Below are positions 14,866 to 24,246 of a stretch of 64,000 nt of DNA, piece after piece. The stretch covers positions 1-64,000 of the forward strand of contig CAIVPZ010000010.1 in NCBI GenBank assembly GCA_903907955.1. Direction: 5' to 3'. The notes below the pieces were generated by a model. It did not search any database, had not been told where the DNA came from, and saw nothing but the letters and a program-made list of their open reading frames with translations. Every line of letters starts with the position of its first letter. Within the stretch, counting starts at the first letter, position 1. The position numbers and the translations under genes are program-made. The DNA comes from an uncultured Acetobacteraceae bacterium. Its GTDB lineage: Bacteria; Pseudomonadota; Alphaproteobacteria; Acetobacterales; Acetobacteraceae.

Positions 14866-15849
14866 TCAGCGCGACGCCACGGAGGCCGGCACGACCGCCA
14901 GCGGATTGAGGAAAATCCCGTGCGGCGAGCGGCCGACATCGATGATGTCGTACTGGCCGCTGGCAGGGTCGAGCACCGCCACCTTGTTGACGAAGCGCAG
15001 CGTGAACCAAAGCCGGCCGTCCGGCGCGAAGGCGATGTCGTCCGGGCCGCCGGGCAGCCGATAGCTGCGCACCGGCGCCAGCGTGGCGGCATCGAGCACG
15101 GTCACGCTGTTGGCATCGAGCCGGTTGTTGACATACAGCAGCCGGCCGTCTGGGCTGAGAAACAGCTGGTGGGCGCCCTTCCCGGTGTGGATGCGCCGCT
15201 CGACGCCGCCGTCGGCGGGGTTCACCACGGCCACATCGTCGCTGCCCATGTTGGCCACCAGCACCCGCCCGTTCAGCCACAGCACCCCGGCCGGGGTGGT
15301 TCCGACCTCGGTGGTCCAGCGCAGTTCCATGCGGCGCAGATCGATGGCGGCCAGCCTGCCGGTGCCCTGCAGCGAGACGAACACGGTATCGCTGTCCGGC
15401 GTGTAGGCCAGGTGGCTTGGCATGGACCGCAGTGGAAACCGTTTCAGCAGACGGTAGGAACCGGCCTCATAAACATCCACCTGCGCGCGGGCGAGGCCGT
15501 TCACCACCAGCAGCTTCCCGTCCGGACTGAAGCCAAGCTGGTAGGGGTCGGCCACCGGCACGCGGCGGCGCAGCGCGAAGCTGGACGGGTCGAGCAGCAG
15601 CAGTTCGTTGGCGCCGGTATCGGCGACCAGCAGGTCGCGTCCGTCCGGTGTCAGCGCCCAGTGGTGCGGCTCCCGCAGCACCGGAATGCGGCGCAGTTCG
15701 CGGCGGCCGGCGAGGTCGATGACGCTGAGCGTTGCCTCGTTCGAGTTCATCACCAGCACCGCGCCGGCCGCGCAGGCCGGCGGCGGCGCGGCCAGAAGCG
15801 CGGCGCAGAGCGGAAGGAAAAGCCACGGTCGCGGCATGCCAGGGGTCAT
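14866..15849 (-). CDS. Exported YVTN-type beta-propeller protein
   Basis: About 327 residues. After a signal peptide (ALLAAPPPACAA) come seven repeats of about 40 residues with the pattern S.DG..L.V.N......V.D, for example LTPDGRDLLVADTGANELLLLD, and later FSPDGKLLVVNG. This is the 40-residue YVTN/NHL-like seven-bladed propeller, a periplasmic scaffold seen with redox or surface systems. ATG 15849 is used here; ATG 15837 or TTG 15858 are possible. It is the first gene of a two-gene operon with the desaturase. Whether it binds the lipid product, a metal or a partner is unknown. Confidence 0.82.
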   Translation of the reverse strand: MTPGMPRPWLFLPLCAALLAAPPPACAAGAVLVMNSNEATLSVIDLAGRRELRRIPVLREPHHWALTPDGRDLLVADTGANELLLLDPSSFALRRRVPVADPYQLGFSPDGKLLVVNGLARAQVDVYEAGSYRLLKRFPLRSMPSHLAYTPDSDTVFVSLQGTGRLAAIDLRRMELRWTTEVGTTPAGVLWLNGRVLVANMGSDDVAVVNPADGGVERRIHTGKGAHQLFLSPDGRLLYVNNRLDANSVTVLDAATLAPVRSYRLPGGPDDIAFAPDGRLWFTLRFVNKVAVLDPASGQYDIIDVGRSPHGIFLNPLAVVPASVASR

Positions 15850-15929
15850 ACAGGGCAAGAAATGCGGCTGGGCCAGGAAAGATCAAGCCCCTGGGCGGTA
15901 GCCCCTCGCCTCCTGTTCCAGAAGAAATC

Positions 15930-16010
15930 CACGGGTTCCAAGGGCTGATGGCCCTTGGTGGGTCCAGGGCAAGGCCCTGGTGGGGTTCGGGGCAACGCCC
16001 CGACAGGGTC
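15930..16010 (+). repeat. Composite intergenic hairpin repeat, copy 5
   Basis: Contains the second half of copy 1: GGTTCCAAGGG..TGATGGCCCTTGG, then CCAGGGCAAGGCCCTGG, then GGGGCAACGCCCCGACAGGG. Three successive stems, each with a 4- to 5-base loop. Located between the propeller gene start and the end of the convergent DUF1217 gene. Confidence 0.75.
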
Positions 16011-16058
16011 GCGCAGCCACCATGGCAGTGCGCAGGAAGCCGATCCCGGCCGGTCCTT

Positions 16059-16907
16059 TCAGGCAAACAGCGACACGGTCGGGTCAGTGCTGCCGGTACT
16101 TGCCGTGGTGCCGCTGCCGTCGAACAGCGACAACATCGAGGTGCTGCTGCTGCCGCCCAACAGTGTCAGCAGCGAGTTGGTCTCCGGCGTTTTGGCGTTC
16201 CACACGGTGGGATTCTGGGCGGCCTGCAGCAGGTAGTTTTCCGCCATCCTGGTCACCTTCGCCGCGCTTTGAAAATCCGCGAGCTTGACCTTCCTGGTCA
16301 GGAAGCTGACCTGCTGGTCATAGCTCATGTTGGCGTAGGTGTTGAAGGTGATGCCGGTCTGCGCCACCACCACCGACAGGGCCGGCTTGCTGGTCATCAG
16401 CGCGGTGATGGATTTGAACTGCGAAGCGGTGCGGGTGAAGGTCAGCGCATTCTGCATGCCGGGGGTCTGGGTGTTCTGCGCCGCCTCGAAATTGTTTTCG
16501 ACATAGGAATTGACGATGCTGGCAACGCCGCTGCTGTCGCTGAGCGGGTTGCTTTTGAACTGGCTGAAGGCGTTGGCGAATATCTGGTAGGCCGGGTTGC
16601 CGATTTTCCGCACCGAGGAACTGGCGGAGGTCGGGTCCTGGGTCAGCAACTGTTTGGTGAGCGCCGGGGAAGTGAGCAGGTCGGCAACGTTGAAAGCGCC
16701 GAGGACGATCTTCAGCGACCGGTAGTCCTTGATCAGCGCGTCCGCCGAGGTGAGTTTCGGCGCCTGCGCCTGGAAATAGGCGATGTCGGCTTTAACCTGC
16801 GGGGTGGCCTTCGCCCATTTGTTGGCAAGCGTCTGTTCGTTCTTGGTGTCCGTGAGGTAGGTGGCGATCGCCGCACCGGGGCTGCCATTCAGGGAAAAGA
16901 TGGACAT
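16059..16907 (-). CDS. DUF1217-family flagellar protein
   Basis: 282 residues, Ala/Ser/Thr-rich and without signal peptide. The sequence fits DUF1217 proteins, which in alphaproteobacteria lie in flagellar gene clusters: repeated alpha-helical segments such as ALIKDYRSLKIVLGAFNVADLL, NPAYQIFANAFSQF and VNSYVENNFEAAQ. It is probably an axial or filament-associated export substrate. The ATG at 16907 (MSIFSLNG) is preceded by GGAGGTTCC. It is divergent from flagellin, sharing about 160 bases that must hold both promoters; no sigma-54 site is clear. Function is unproven in any family member I know. Confidence 0.82.
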   Translation of the reverse strand: MSIFSLNGSPGAAIATYLTDTKNEQTLANKWAKATPQVKADIAYFQAQAPKLTSADALIKDYRSLKIVLGAFNVADLLTSPALTKQLLTQDPTSASSSVRKIGNPAYQIFANAFSQFKSNPLSDSSGVASIVNSYVENNFEAAQNTQTPGMQNALTFTRTASQFKSITALMTSKPALSVVVAQTGITFNTYANMSYDQQVSFLTRKVKLADFQSAAKVTRMAENYLLQAAQNPTVWNAKTPETNSLLTLLGGSSSTSMLSLFDGSGTTASTGSTDPTVSLFA

Positions 16908-17070
16908 CGGAACCTCCGCGCATTGCCTGCCAGGTCGAAATAGCTCCGGCGGATAAACGCCCGGTTAAACATTTCGCGTGCATCTTTTCCTCTGCGGGCA
17001 GCGGCAAAACCCGGCTGCCGCACAACCCAGAGCCGCACAACCCAGACAAGGGCGTCAAAAGGAGTTTCCC

Positions 17071-20034
17071 ATGTTTTCCGTAAATACCAATCTCGGTGCC
17101 ATGGCCGCGCTGCAGTCGCTGACCCAGACCGCGGCAGCGATGCAGAATACCCAGGCCCAGATCTCGACCGGCCAGAAAGTGTCCAGCTCGGCCGATAATC
17201 CGGCCGTCTATTCCATTGCGCAAACCATGAACGCCCAGATCGCCGGCCTGACGGCGGTGCAGGACGGGCTGTCGTTCTCGTCGCAGGTGGTCGGCACGGC
17301 GTCGAATTCGGTCGCAAGCATCTCCTCGACCCTGGCGACGCTCAAGCAGACGCTGACGTCGGGCCAGACCAAGGGCATGGACACCAACGCGATCAACAGC
17401 AGCATCACGGCGGCGCTGCAGCAGATCAATTCCTACGCCAACGGCGCAACGATGAACGGCGTCAACCTGATCGCCGGCTCCACCGGCGATGGCGTGACCA
17501 ACACCCAGATCAAGGTGCTGAGCGACACGCAGGGGACGACCTTCGCCGTGGGCGGCAGCGGCACCCAGGCGCTGAACGCGACGGCCGCGGGACTTGGCAT
17601 CGATGGCCTGTCGGTCAGCTCCACCGACACGCAGGTTGCGCTGGGCGCCGACTCGACCACTGCCAATGCGGGGGTAAAGCTGGTCGCCGACGGGTCGGTG
17701 CTTGCCGGTGCCGCCGGGGCGGCCGCAACCAGCACCAGCCTCAGCGTGCAGACGGCCAACTACGCAACCGGCGGGACGGCACAGAACGTCGCGCAGAAGA
17801 CCTATGTCGTCCTCAACGACGGGTCGACCAACGGCACCAACGACATCCTCAACCAGATCAACGCCGCAGTGGCCGCGGCAACGGGTGGCACGGCGACGGG
17901 AGCGGCGACCTACCAGACCGCCCCGACCACCGCCACGTCGACGAGCTTGGGTGCGGGAACCCTGAATACAACCCCTGGCACCAATACGTTCACGGTCGCC
18001 GCCGGGGGCGCCGGGCCGACCTCTAACGGCTCAGCGGTCGCAGTGTCCACCGACCCGAATAAGGTCGGTCAATACACCGCATACAGTTTCACCAGCGCGT
18101 CGTTTTCGAGTGTCGCGAATAAAGACGGCTCGACGACCTACACCCTCACGGGAGGCACCGCCACAGCCGAGAACTACCTTGATACCAACAATTCCGTTAC
18201 ACAAAATCCTATTAACTCCGCAAATGGAGAAAGCATAACGCTAGCGACTGGAGCCACCGCCCCGACGGCAGGTGGCACTCTGTCTCTCGCGAGCGCGACA
18301 AATCCGGGTGATACAACCCTCTATACATTCAAGGCAGGCTTAACCACCGCCGACTATAATTCTACCGACAACCGTGACGGCACGACCACGTATACGTTCA
18401 ATGCAGCCTTGGACTTCACAAAGCAGGACTTCAAGCCGGCGGCAGCCGCTACCGCGGGGTCCGATTTCGCCCTGAATACCGATGGCAGCATCGGTCTCGC
18501 CGCCGGCGGCAAGAACGGGTCGATCACCGACCTCGGCAACGGTTCGACGCAATACTCGTTCGTGACCGCGCGCGACGCGAACGGCAACGCCACGTCGCAG
18601 GTCAACGTCATCAGCGCGAACGCCAAGGGGCTGAGCAGCCTCTCCAGCGGCGCCGGCGGCACCCTCGCCACCGCTCTCAATGGCTTGTCCGGGAGCAACA
18701 GCGCCGCCAACATGGCCACCCGCCAGGCGGCACTCGGCACGATGGTTTCCGCCCTGAACGGGGCGGGCTTCAATGCCTCGATCGATGCCAGCAACAATCT
18801 TGCCATTGCCGGCAACAACCTCGACACCACCGGCGTCGCCAACAACGCCAATAACGACGCGACCACCAGCCTGAGCGGCTACACGGGGGCTAAGGGGACC
18901 AATATCGGCGGCGTGACGACGACGGGTTCCACCACGACGACCAATCAGGGGGTGCTCGCCTTTGGTGCCGATAGCTCAACCAACGCGGGTGGTATTAAGC
19001 TTGTCGCCACCGGCAATACGTTGGACGCCGCCGACCAAACCGGCGGGACGGCCATAACCCCAACAGCAACCCTTAGCACCAACATCAAGCTAACGAACGG
19101 GAGCGGCACGGCAACGGACCCCACCCAGACTACGGTCGTGATGTTGAGTGACGGCTCGGGTTTCGGTTCAGCCTTGTCGGGCACGGCCAGCAACTCTCTG
19201 AACGACGTGCTGAACCAACTCAATAAACTGAGCAGCGGGATCGCATCCAGTTGGGACACGGATGCTGGTCACTCAGGCGCAGCCGCAGGGGCAGTAGATG
19301 GGTCCGCCTTCAAAGTGGTCGGCGGTCAGATCGTTGCTCAACAATACGGCGGCGGGTCGATCACCACACTCAGTGACGGCAGCAAACAGTACAGCTACGT
19401 CACGGCGGCCGACAGCAGCGGTCAGGCCACAAGCAAGGTGAACCTCATCGTTGCGAATGTCGGCCAGTATTCGGCGACCGCACTCGATGGCTCTACCGCT
19501 GCCAACTCCACCGCCGGCGTGGCAGCACGGGCGGCGTCACTCACCACCATGGTTGGCGCCATGAATGCTGGGGGTTTCACCGCCAGCCTGGATGCAAACA
19601 ACAACCTCAGTGTTTCAAACAGCACGCTCGCCACTGAGACATTGGCACACTTCGCGAAAGCCGGCGGAGGGGCACCAGCCGCCGTAGTCGTCGCCCCCTT
19701 CAACCTCACCACCACCACCACCACCGCCGCCCCCGTCTACGGCGTGCAGCAAACCGGCGCCACGGCGGCAATCGCCAACGTTACCGCCGCCATCACCAAG
19801 CTCGGCAGCATCAGCTCGCAGCTTGGCGCGGCGTCGAACCACATCACCGGCATGCAGACCTTCACCTCCTCGCTCAGCAGCGCGCTGACCGCCGGTGTGG
19901 GCGCGCTGACCGATGCCGACATGGCCAGCGAAAGCGCCAAGCTCACCTCGCTGCAGACCAAGCAGCAGCTTGGCATCTCGGCGCTGTCGATGGCCAACCA
20001 GCAGCCGCAGGCACTGCTCAAGCTGTTCGGCTGA
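17071..20034 (+). CDS. Giant flagellin with duplicated hypervariable core
   Basis: 987 residues, two to three times the usual length. The N-terminal D0/D1 (residues 1-140) is clear: [45 protein letters not shown]. So is the C-terminal helix (about 900-987, [21 protein letters not shown]...LLKLFG). The core is internally duplicated: [17 protein letters not shown] (about 188) recurs as [17 protein letters not shown] (about 626), and [20 protein letters not shown] (about 491) as [20 protein letters not shown] (about 771). The first unit holds an extra segment at about 300-460 with its own doublet (DGSTTYTLT and DGTTTYTF), encoded by visibly lower-GC DNA. AAAAGGAG precedes the ATG at 17071. Confidence 0.93.
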   Translation: MFSVNTNLGAMAALQSLTQTAAAMQNTQAQISTGQKVSSSADNPAVYSIAQTMNAQIAGLTAVQDGLSFSSQVVGTASNSVASISSTLATLKQTLTSGQTKGMDTNAINSSITAALQQINSYANGATMNGVNLIAGSTGDGVTNTQIKVLSDTQGTTFAVGGSGTQALNATAAGLGIDGLSVSSTDTQVALGADSTTANAGVKLVADGSVLAGAAGAAATSTSLSVQTANYATGGTAQNVAQKTYVVLNDGSTNGTNDILNQINAAVAAATGGTATGAATYQTAPTTATSTSLGAGTLNTTPGTNTFTVAAGGAGPTSNGSAVAVSTDPNKVGQYTAYSFTSASFSSVANKDGSTTYTLTGGTATAENYLDTNNSVTQNPINSANGESITLATGATAPTAGGTLSLASATNPGDTTLYTFKAGLTTADYNSTDNRDGTTTYTFNAALDFTKQDFKPAAAATAGSDFALNTDGSIGLAAGGKNGSITDLGNGSTQYSFVTARDANGNATSQVNVISANAKGLSSLSSGAGGTLATALNGLSGSNSAANMATRQAALGTMVSALNGAGFNASIDASNNLAIAGNNLDTTGVANNANNDATTSLSGYTGAKGTNIGGVTTTGSTTTTNQGVLAFGADSSTNAGGIKLVATGNTLDAADQTGGTAITPTATLSTNIKLTNGSGTATDPTQTTVVMLSDGSGFGSALSGTASNSLNDVLNQLNKLSSGIASSWDTDAGHSGAAAGAVDGSAFKVVGGQIVAQQYGGGSITTLSDGSKQYSYVTAADSSGQATSKVNLIVANVGQYSATALDGSTAANSTAGVAARAASLTTMVGAMNAGGFTASLDANNNLSVSNSTLATETLAHFAKAGGGAPAAVVVAPFNLTTTTTTAAPVYGVQQTGATAAIANVTAAITKLGSISSQLGAASNHITGMQTFTSSLSSALTAGVGALTDADMASESAKLTSLQTKQQLGISALSMANQQPQALLKLFG

Positions 20035-20110
20035 TAACCACACCCGACCGGGCCACACGCGGCCCGGCCGGCTCCTTCCGACTGAATGAGACCAGCCACA
20101 GGATCGTCCG

Positions 20111-20545
20111 ATGCAGCGTACGGCAAGCTACTTCCGCACCCCGCAGATCGGCGGCGGAACCCCGCAGGAAACCGAGATTCTGGCGTTCGGTCTGTGCAAC
20201 GACCGGCTGACCAGGGCCGCCACTCCGCGCGAACGGATCGAGGCGCTGGGGAAAACCCAGCAGCTTTGGTCGCTGCTGGTGAACGATATCGGCGGCGAGG
20301 CCAACCGCCTGCCCGCCGAACTGAAGCAGAACCTGCTCCGGCTGGGCTTCTGGGCGATGGACTATGCCACCCGGGCGATGCTGCATGATCTGCCGGTGGA
20401 ACCGCTGATCGGCCTGCATCGCGACATGATCGAGGGCCTGCGCGCGCAAGCCAGTCCCGCGGCACCAGCGCCGCCCCCCGCCCCTGCCGCGATTACGGCG
20501 CCCGCCGCCGCCGCCGCATGGTCCGGCCGCAAGATGACGGCCTGA
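20111..20545 (+). CDS. flaF: Flagellar biosynthesis regulator FlaF
   Basis: 144 residues. The FlaF fold is seen in ETEILAFGLCNDRLTRA, LVNDIGGEANRLPAELKQNLLRLGFWAMDYATRAML and the closing LIGLHRDMIEGLR. FlaF is a cytoplasmic factor of alphaproteobacteria that acts on flagellin synthesis and secretion, opposite FlbT. It lies 76 bases after flagellin, so the pair is probably cotranscribed. The last 35 residues are an Ala/Pro-rich tail beyond the usual domain (120-125 residues). No flbT lies next to it in this window. Confidence 0.9.
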   Translation: MQRTASYFRTPQIGGGTPQETEILAFGLCNDRLTRAATPRERIEALGKTQQLWSLLVNDIGGEANRLPAELKQNLLRLGFWAMDYATRAMLHDLPVEPLIGLHRDMIEGLRAQASPAAPAPPPAPAAITAPAAAAAWSGRKMTA

Positions 20546-20672
20546 TCCCCATCGCCAGCATCCGCGTTCATCATGCCCGGGCTCGTCCCGGGCATTTTGA
20601 TTCAGCGTGACGCTGCCCCATGCGGGCACGATCACATCGCGCGATGTGCCGAAGCCAGGTTCGGCCGGAAAT

Positions 20673-21050
20673 CTACCCGATTGCCGGTGTGGTCACCAGG
20701 CTCGCCGTCTGGGCGGAGGCCGCGGATTCCTCCGCTGGCGTCCCGGCTGCCGGCAAGCCGGTTTCCGACGACGCGGCGGCATGGCCGGCGGCGCGGCGAT
20801 AGGCATCCAACTGCTGCACGGTCGGAATGCTGGAGGAAACCGCGCCGGCCCCGTTGCGGAATTCCATGACGACAAGGCCCAGCGCCGGTTCGATACGGAA
20901 GGAGGGGTTCGGGTGAAGCGGCGCCTGTGGTGTCGCCGGCTCCGCAGCGGCAAACGACGTGCCCGACGACTTAACGCCGCCGCTCACCCCGGCCGACGCC
21001 GCCGGCTCGGCTCCCTGCAAACTGGCAAGTGGCGTGATGCCGTTGCTCAT
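20673..21050 (-). CDS. FlaG-like flagellar protein, tentative
   Basis: 125 residues, no signal peptide. The middle, SFRIEPALGLVVMEFRNGAGAVSSSIPTVQQLDAYRR (residues 50-86 in part), resembles small FlaG-type proteins encoded beside flagellin genes, which have a V...F......V..IP core. Both ends are Ala/Ser/Thr-rich and probably disordered. The ATG at 21050 opens the MSNGITPLASL start. It is convergent with flaF and so stays inside the flagellar block. The FlaG name is an analogy from one motif and context; I would treat function as unproven. Confidence 0.6.
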   Translation of the reverse strand: MSNGITPLASLQGAEPAASAGVSGGVKSSGTSFAAAEPATPQAPLHPNPSFRIEPALGLVVMEFRNGAGAVSSSIPTVQQLDAYRRAAGHAAASSETGLPAAGTPAEESAASAQTASLVTTPAIG

Positions 21051-21142
21051 GATCCGAGACCCCGGATGTACGTCCCATATTTTCAAGCCTGAAATGTGCA
21101 CCGGCAGAATTGCGAAAAAGTTAAGCGCGGCAAGAAGCCGTC

Positions 21143-22261
21143 TCAGGAAGCCGTCCAGTTGAACCGCGCCACCAGCCAGTGGCGCAGTTCCAGCACCGCA
21201 GCGGAGTCGGCAACAACGGCAGCGGTGGCAGCATTCGCCTCCAGCGCGCAGAGCAGGCGCACGCCGGGCGTCCGCGGCTGCAGCGCATGGCTTGCCTCGG
21301 CGCCGGCGCGCCGCCATTGCGCCACCAGGGCGGCGGGGGTCAGCGGCGGCAGCACCAGGGCGAACTCGATCTGCGTGGCCGCGGCGGCCGACCGCCAGGC
21401 CGCGGCCAGGGCACCGGCGGGCGGAGCGCCGCGCAGGGCGGTCGCCAACTCCGGCACGGTCGGCACCTCCGCCAGCAGCGCGTCGCGCCGCAGGCCGCCC
21501 GGTGCCGGCACGCCGAGCGAGAACAGCGGCGCGGCCCCGGCGGACGCCGCCTCGGCCAGCAGCTTCGGGGTGTTCGGACCGGTCACGAACACCGCATCGA
21601 CCGCGTGTCCCTGCAACGCCTGCAACGCCGCGCCCCATTCGTGCAGGCCCAGGGCCGGCACCGGCGCAATGCCCATCAGGTCCAGGCCCAGCAGCGCCGC
21701 CAGTTCAGGCCCCGCCGGCACGGAAACGGCAACCCGCAGTTGCGATCCGGCGCGCAGCGCATGCGCGGGCACGCGGCTGGCCAGCACGCCGGGCGCAAGG
21801 CCGGTCATCACCGGCAGCCAGCTGGCGGCGTCGAAGCGGGCGCGCGGGTCGCCGGTCAGCCAGGCCAGCGGCGCATCGCCCGGCAGCAACAGCAACGTCT
21901 GCCCATCCGGCACGACCCGCGCTTCGAACTGATTGGCCGCGGTGACCCCATCGGCGCCGCCCACCAGGGTCGGGTGCAGCGTGGTGGCCGGCGGCAGCGC
22001 GGGACCCAGCGCCGCACCGATGGCGTCCGCCCACCGGTCCATCCGCCCGCCCGGCGGCCCGGCGGCGAGAATGCGGACGCTGTCGGGAAACGGCTCCGGC
22101 GGCGGGGTGGCGCAGCGGGCTTCGGGGATGGATGTGGCCGCGCGCGCGCTGGCGCTGGCCGCCACACCACCCAGCGCGATGAAAAAGCCACGCCGCCCGG
22201 TGGCGCGCCGGGCCGCCGGGGGATGAACATGCGCCTCCGTCGTCGGCGAGGCGTCGGGCAT
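21143..22261 (-). CDS. Bug/TctC-type periplasmic substrate-binding protein
   Basis: 372 residues. The N-terminus has a Tat-like RRGFFIALGG stretch before an export cleavage region (ARA|AT). The body fits the tripartite tricarboxylate transporter receptor (Bug) family: ILAAGPPGGRMDRWADAIGAAL, GGADGVTAANQFEARVVPDG and LLLLPGDAPLAW. Such proteins bind carboxylates for TctAB-type transporters or act as sensors. No tctA or tctB is nearby, as is common for orphan Bug proteins. The family consensus is partly degenerate here, so the ligand cannot be predicted. It runs in the same direction as apt, separated by about 110 bases. Confidence 0.75.
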   Translation of the reverse strand: MPDASPTTEAHVHPPAARRATGRRGFFIALGGVAASASARAATSIPEARCATPPPEPFPDSVRILAAGPPGGRMDRWADAIGAALGPALPPATTLHPTLVGGADGVTAANQFEARVVPDGQTLLLLPGDAPLAWLTGDPRARFDAASWLPVMTGLAPGVLASRVPAHALRAGSQLRVAVSVPAGPELAALLGLDLMGIAPVPALGLHEWGAALQALQGHAVDAVFVTGPNTPKLLAEAASAGAAPLFSLGVPAPGGLRRDALLAEVPTVPELATALRGAPPAGALAAAWRSAAAATQIEFALVLPPLTPAALVAQWRRAGAEASHALQPRTPGVRLLCALEANAATAAVVADSAAVLELRHWLVARFNWTAS

Positions 22262-22371
22262 CCGGACCTCCTGCCAAGTACGGCGCCGGCCGCGGAGAGC
22301 CAGCTGGCGCCTTCCCTGCTCCGGAAGTGCCGTCTTGTCAAAATCCCGCGACGCGGGCCCGGCGGCGGTGG

Positions 22372-22887
22372 TCAGGAATCGTAGGAAACCAGCGCCTCGA
22401 ACGGCACATCGAGCCGCTTGCGGCCTTCCAGGAAGGTCAGCTCGATCAGGCTCGCGGCAGCCGGCACCACGGCACCGACCTTGCGCAGCAGCTGGATGCC
22501 GGCAGCCATGGTGCCGCCGGTGGCCAGCAGGTCATCAACCACCACCACGCGCTGCCCGGGCCGGACGGCGTCGGCCTGGATCTCGATCCGGTCGGTGCCG
22601 TATTCCAGCGCGTAGTCCAGCGGGATGGTGGCGCCCGGCAGCTTGCCGCGCTTGCGCAGCATGATGAAGCCGCAGCCGAGCTTCAGGGCCAGCGGTGCCG
22701 CCACCAGGAAGCCGCGGGACTCGATCCCGGCCACCAGGTCGGGCTGGTGCGTGCGCACCGCCCGCGCCATCCGCCCCATCGCCACCTGCCAGGCGTCCTC
22801 GTGCCGCAGCAGGGTAGAGATGTCGTAGAAAAAGATGCCGGGCTTGGGAAAGTCCGGGATGCCCCGAATGTGGTCCTTGAGATCCAT
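22372..22887 (-). CDS. apt: Adenine phosphoribosyltransferase
   Basis: 171-residue purine salvage enzyme that makes AMP from adenine and PRPP. All family blocks are present: [37 protein letters not shown], and the PRPP-binding [14 protein letters not shown]. The length is typical. The ATG at 22887 matches the family N-terminus (MDLKDHIR); an upstream in-frame ATG at 22947 is rejected. Divergent from the DUF2842 gene, with a degenerate repeat between them. Confidence 0.97.
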   Translation of the reverse strand: MDLKDHIRGIPDFPKPGIFFYDISTLLRHEDAWQVAMGRMARAVRTHQPDLVAGIESRGFLVAAPLALKLGCGFIMLRKRGKLPGATIPLDYALEYGTDRIEIQADAVRPGQRVVVVDDLLATGGTMAAGIQLLRKVGAVVPAAASLIELTFLEGRKRLDVPFEALVSYDS

Positions 22888-22943
22888 GGCGCGAGAGGTC
22901 CTGGTTGCAGACTGGGCGCGTGTAGGGCCGCAGCGCGGTGGGA

Positions 22944-22986
22944 GCAAGTAAGGTCAGGGCGGCTTTGTGCCCCCCTGGCCTTGCCT
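22944..22986. repeat. Degenerate composite repeat fragment, copy 6
   Basis: AAGTAAGGTCAGGGCGGCTTTGTGCCCCCCTGGCCTTGCCTGCC shows the outer AAGGtCAGGGC...CTGGCCTT arms of the composite repeat with a collapsed centre. It lies between the divergent apt and DUF2842 genes. Weaker than the other copies. Confidence 0.45.
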
Positions 22987-23010
22987 GCCTCCGCGCGCTA
23001 CGCCTGCGCC

Positions 23011-23220
23011 ATGTCCCGTGCCCCCATTGCCCTGCTGGCCAGCGTGATCTGGTTCATCGCCTACATCGCCGGCGCCGTGGCGCTGGCGGATCTGCTCGCG
23101 CCGATGCACTGGGCGGTGCAGGCGGTCTATTTCCTGGTGGCCGGGGTGCTCTGGGTGGGGCCGGTGGTGTGGCTGATGCGCTGGTCGCTCGGCCGGCGCC
23201 AGGGTGACGGCCTGCGTTAA
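23011..23220 (+). CDS. DUF2842 small membrane protein
   Basis: 69 residues with two membrane helices (about 7-28 and 38-58) and a basic C-terminal WSLGRRQGDG. Matches the DUF2842 family of alphaproteobacterial inner-membrane proteins: W...Y..G...L...M.W..QA.YF...G..W..P..WLMRW. No function is known for the family. ATG 23011 gives the compact family length; the frame upstream is long but unrelated. Followed by a small GCCCGG/CCGGGC hairpin at 23228-23245 that could terminate it. Confidence 0.78.
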   Translation: MSRAPIALLASVIWFIAYIAGAVALADLLAPMHWAVQAVYFLVAGVLWVGPVVWLMRWSLGRRQGDGLR

Positions 23221-23399
23221 CAGGGTGGCCCGGGCGCATCCGGGCTTCGGGCGAACGCTCTCCCGCCCGGGGATCCGGCCACAACGACCTGATATTGTTC
23301 ATTTTTATTTGCGATACGGGGAATTGAATTCTCGGAGCAGATGAAACGTTATCTAGTCCGCGCAACGATAGCAAAGGCCGGACCTCAGGAGCGGAAAAA

Positions 23400-24023
23400 A
23401 TGGGCCTGTTGAATGCGGTCAGTCCCCATGCGCGCATCACTCTGCCGGCAGCAGCCGTGGTGGCCATCCTCCTCGCAGTGCCGCCGGCCTGGGCGACATC
23501 AACCATCACCCCGCCGGCCGCCCCGGCAAATGCCACCGGCACTGGAACTTTCGCCGATCCTTGGGTGGTGACGCCGACCGCAGGCAGCTACAGTTTTGCT
23601 CCGCAAACGGGTAAATCGCTGCCAGAGGGGTGGTACGACCCGCCTTTCATCAGCGGTTTCGATTACACGCTGACCGGCCTGACCGGCACGGATGGCTTCA
23701 CAAGTGTTCAGACGAAAAACCTGCTGCCGTATACGGTGCAGGTGTGGGCTGGTGGCCTGGACGTAGCCACATTGAACCCGGGGGACACATTCAGCTTCGC
23801 GTCCGGGGTGACCGACTTCCAACTGCTCGGCATCAGCCCTCCGTTCGACGCTGCGACAACCGATATAGGCGCCGCTTTTCCCGTGAACGTCTTCTGGACC
23901 GGGTCTCCCACCAGCCTGGTCATCACCCCGCTCTCTGACGCAATTCCGGAGCCGGCCTCGCTGGCCGGACTTGCCGTTGGCCTCGCCGGGCTCGGCGTCG
24001 CGCGCCGGCGTCGCCGCGCCTGA
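23400..24023 (+). CDS. PEP-CTERM sorting-domain protein
   Basis: 207 residues. Signal peptide (1-33, AWA|TS), an extracellular beta-rich body (GTFADPWVVTPTAGSYSF...) and a C-terminal PEP-CTERM tripartite signal: IPEPASLAGLAVGLAGLGVARRRRRA. This motif directs processing by an exosortase (EpsH/XrtA type) in exopolysaccharide-producing bacteria. No exosortase gene is visible here. GGAGCGGAAAAA precedes the ATG at 23400; upstream DNA is AT-rich. A second, unrelated PEP-CTERM protein lies at 49012. Confidence 0.85.
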   Translation: MGLLNAVSPHARITLPAAAVVAILLAVPPAWATSTITPPAAPANATGTGTFADPWVVTPTAGSYSFAPQTGKSLPEGWYDPPFISGFDYTLTGLTGTDGFTSVQTKNLLPYTVQVWAGGLDVATLNPGDTFSFASGVTDFQLLGISPPFDAATTDIGAAFPVNVFWTGSPTSLVITPLSDAIPEPASLAGLAVGLAGLGVARRRRRA

Positions 24024-24246
24024 TTGCGGCGGTCGGAAGGCTTTACGGCTGCGGCTGCGCCGCGACACGGAGCGGTTGTTGACCAATGCGACAGCGCCCG
24101 CTGCCGCCCGGACCTGACAAACCGGTGCATCCGGCCGCGCCCGCAACCCAGCAAGCCAGGCAAGGCGCTTGCCGTGGTGGCACGACCTCGCTAACCGTTC
24201 CCGGTCGCGCCGCCATCGGGGCCGCGCGCAAGGGGAGATTCATGCG

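Noticed and set aside
16908-17070. Sigma-54-like sequence TGGCAGGCAATGC upstream of DUF1217
   Set aside because: GG to GC spacing is 8, not the required 10; no other support.
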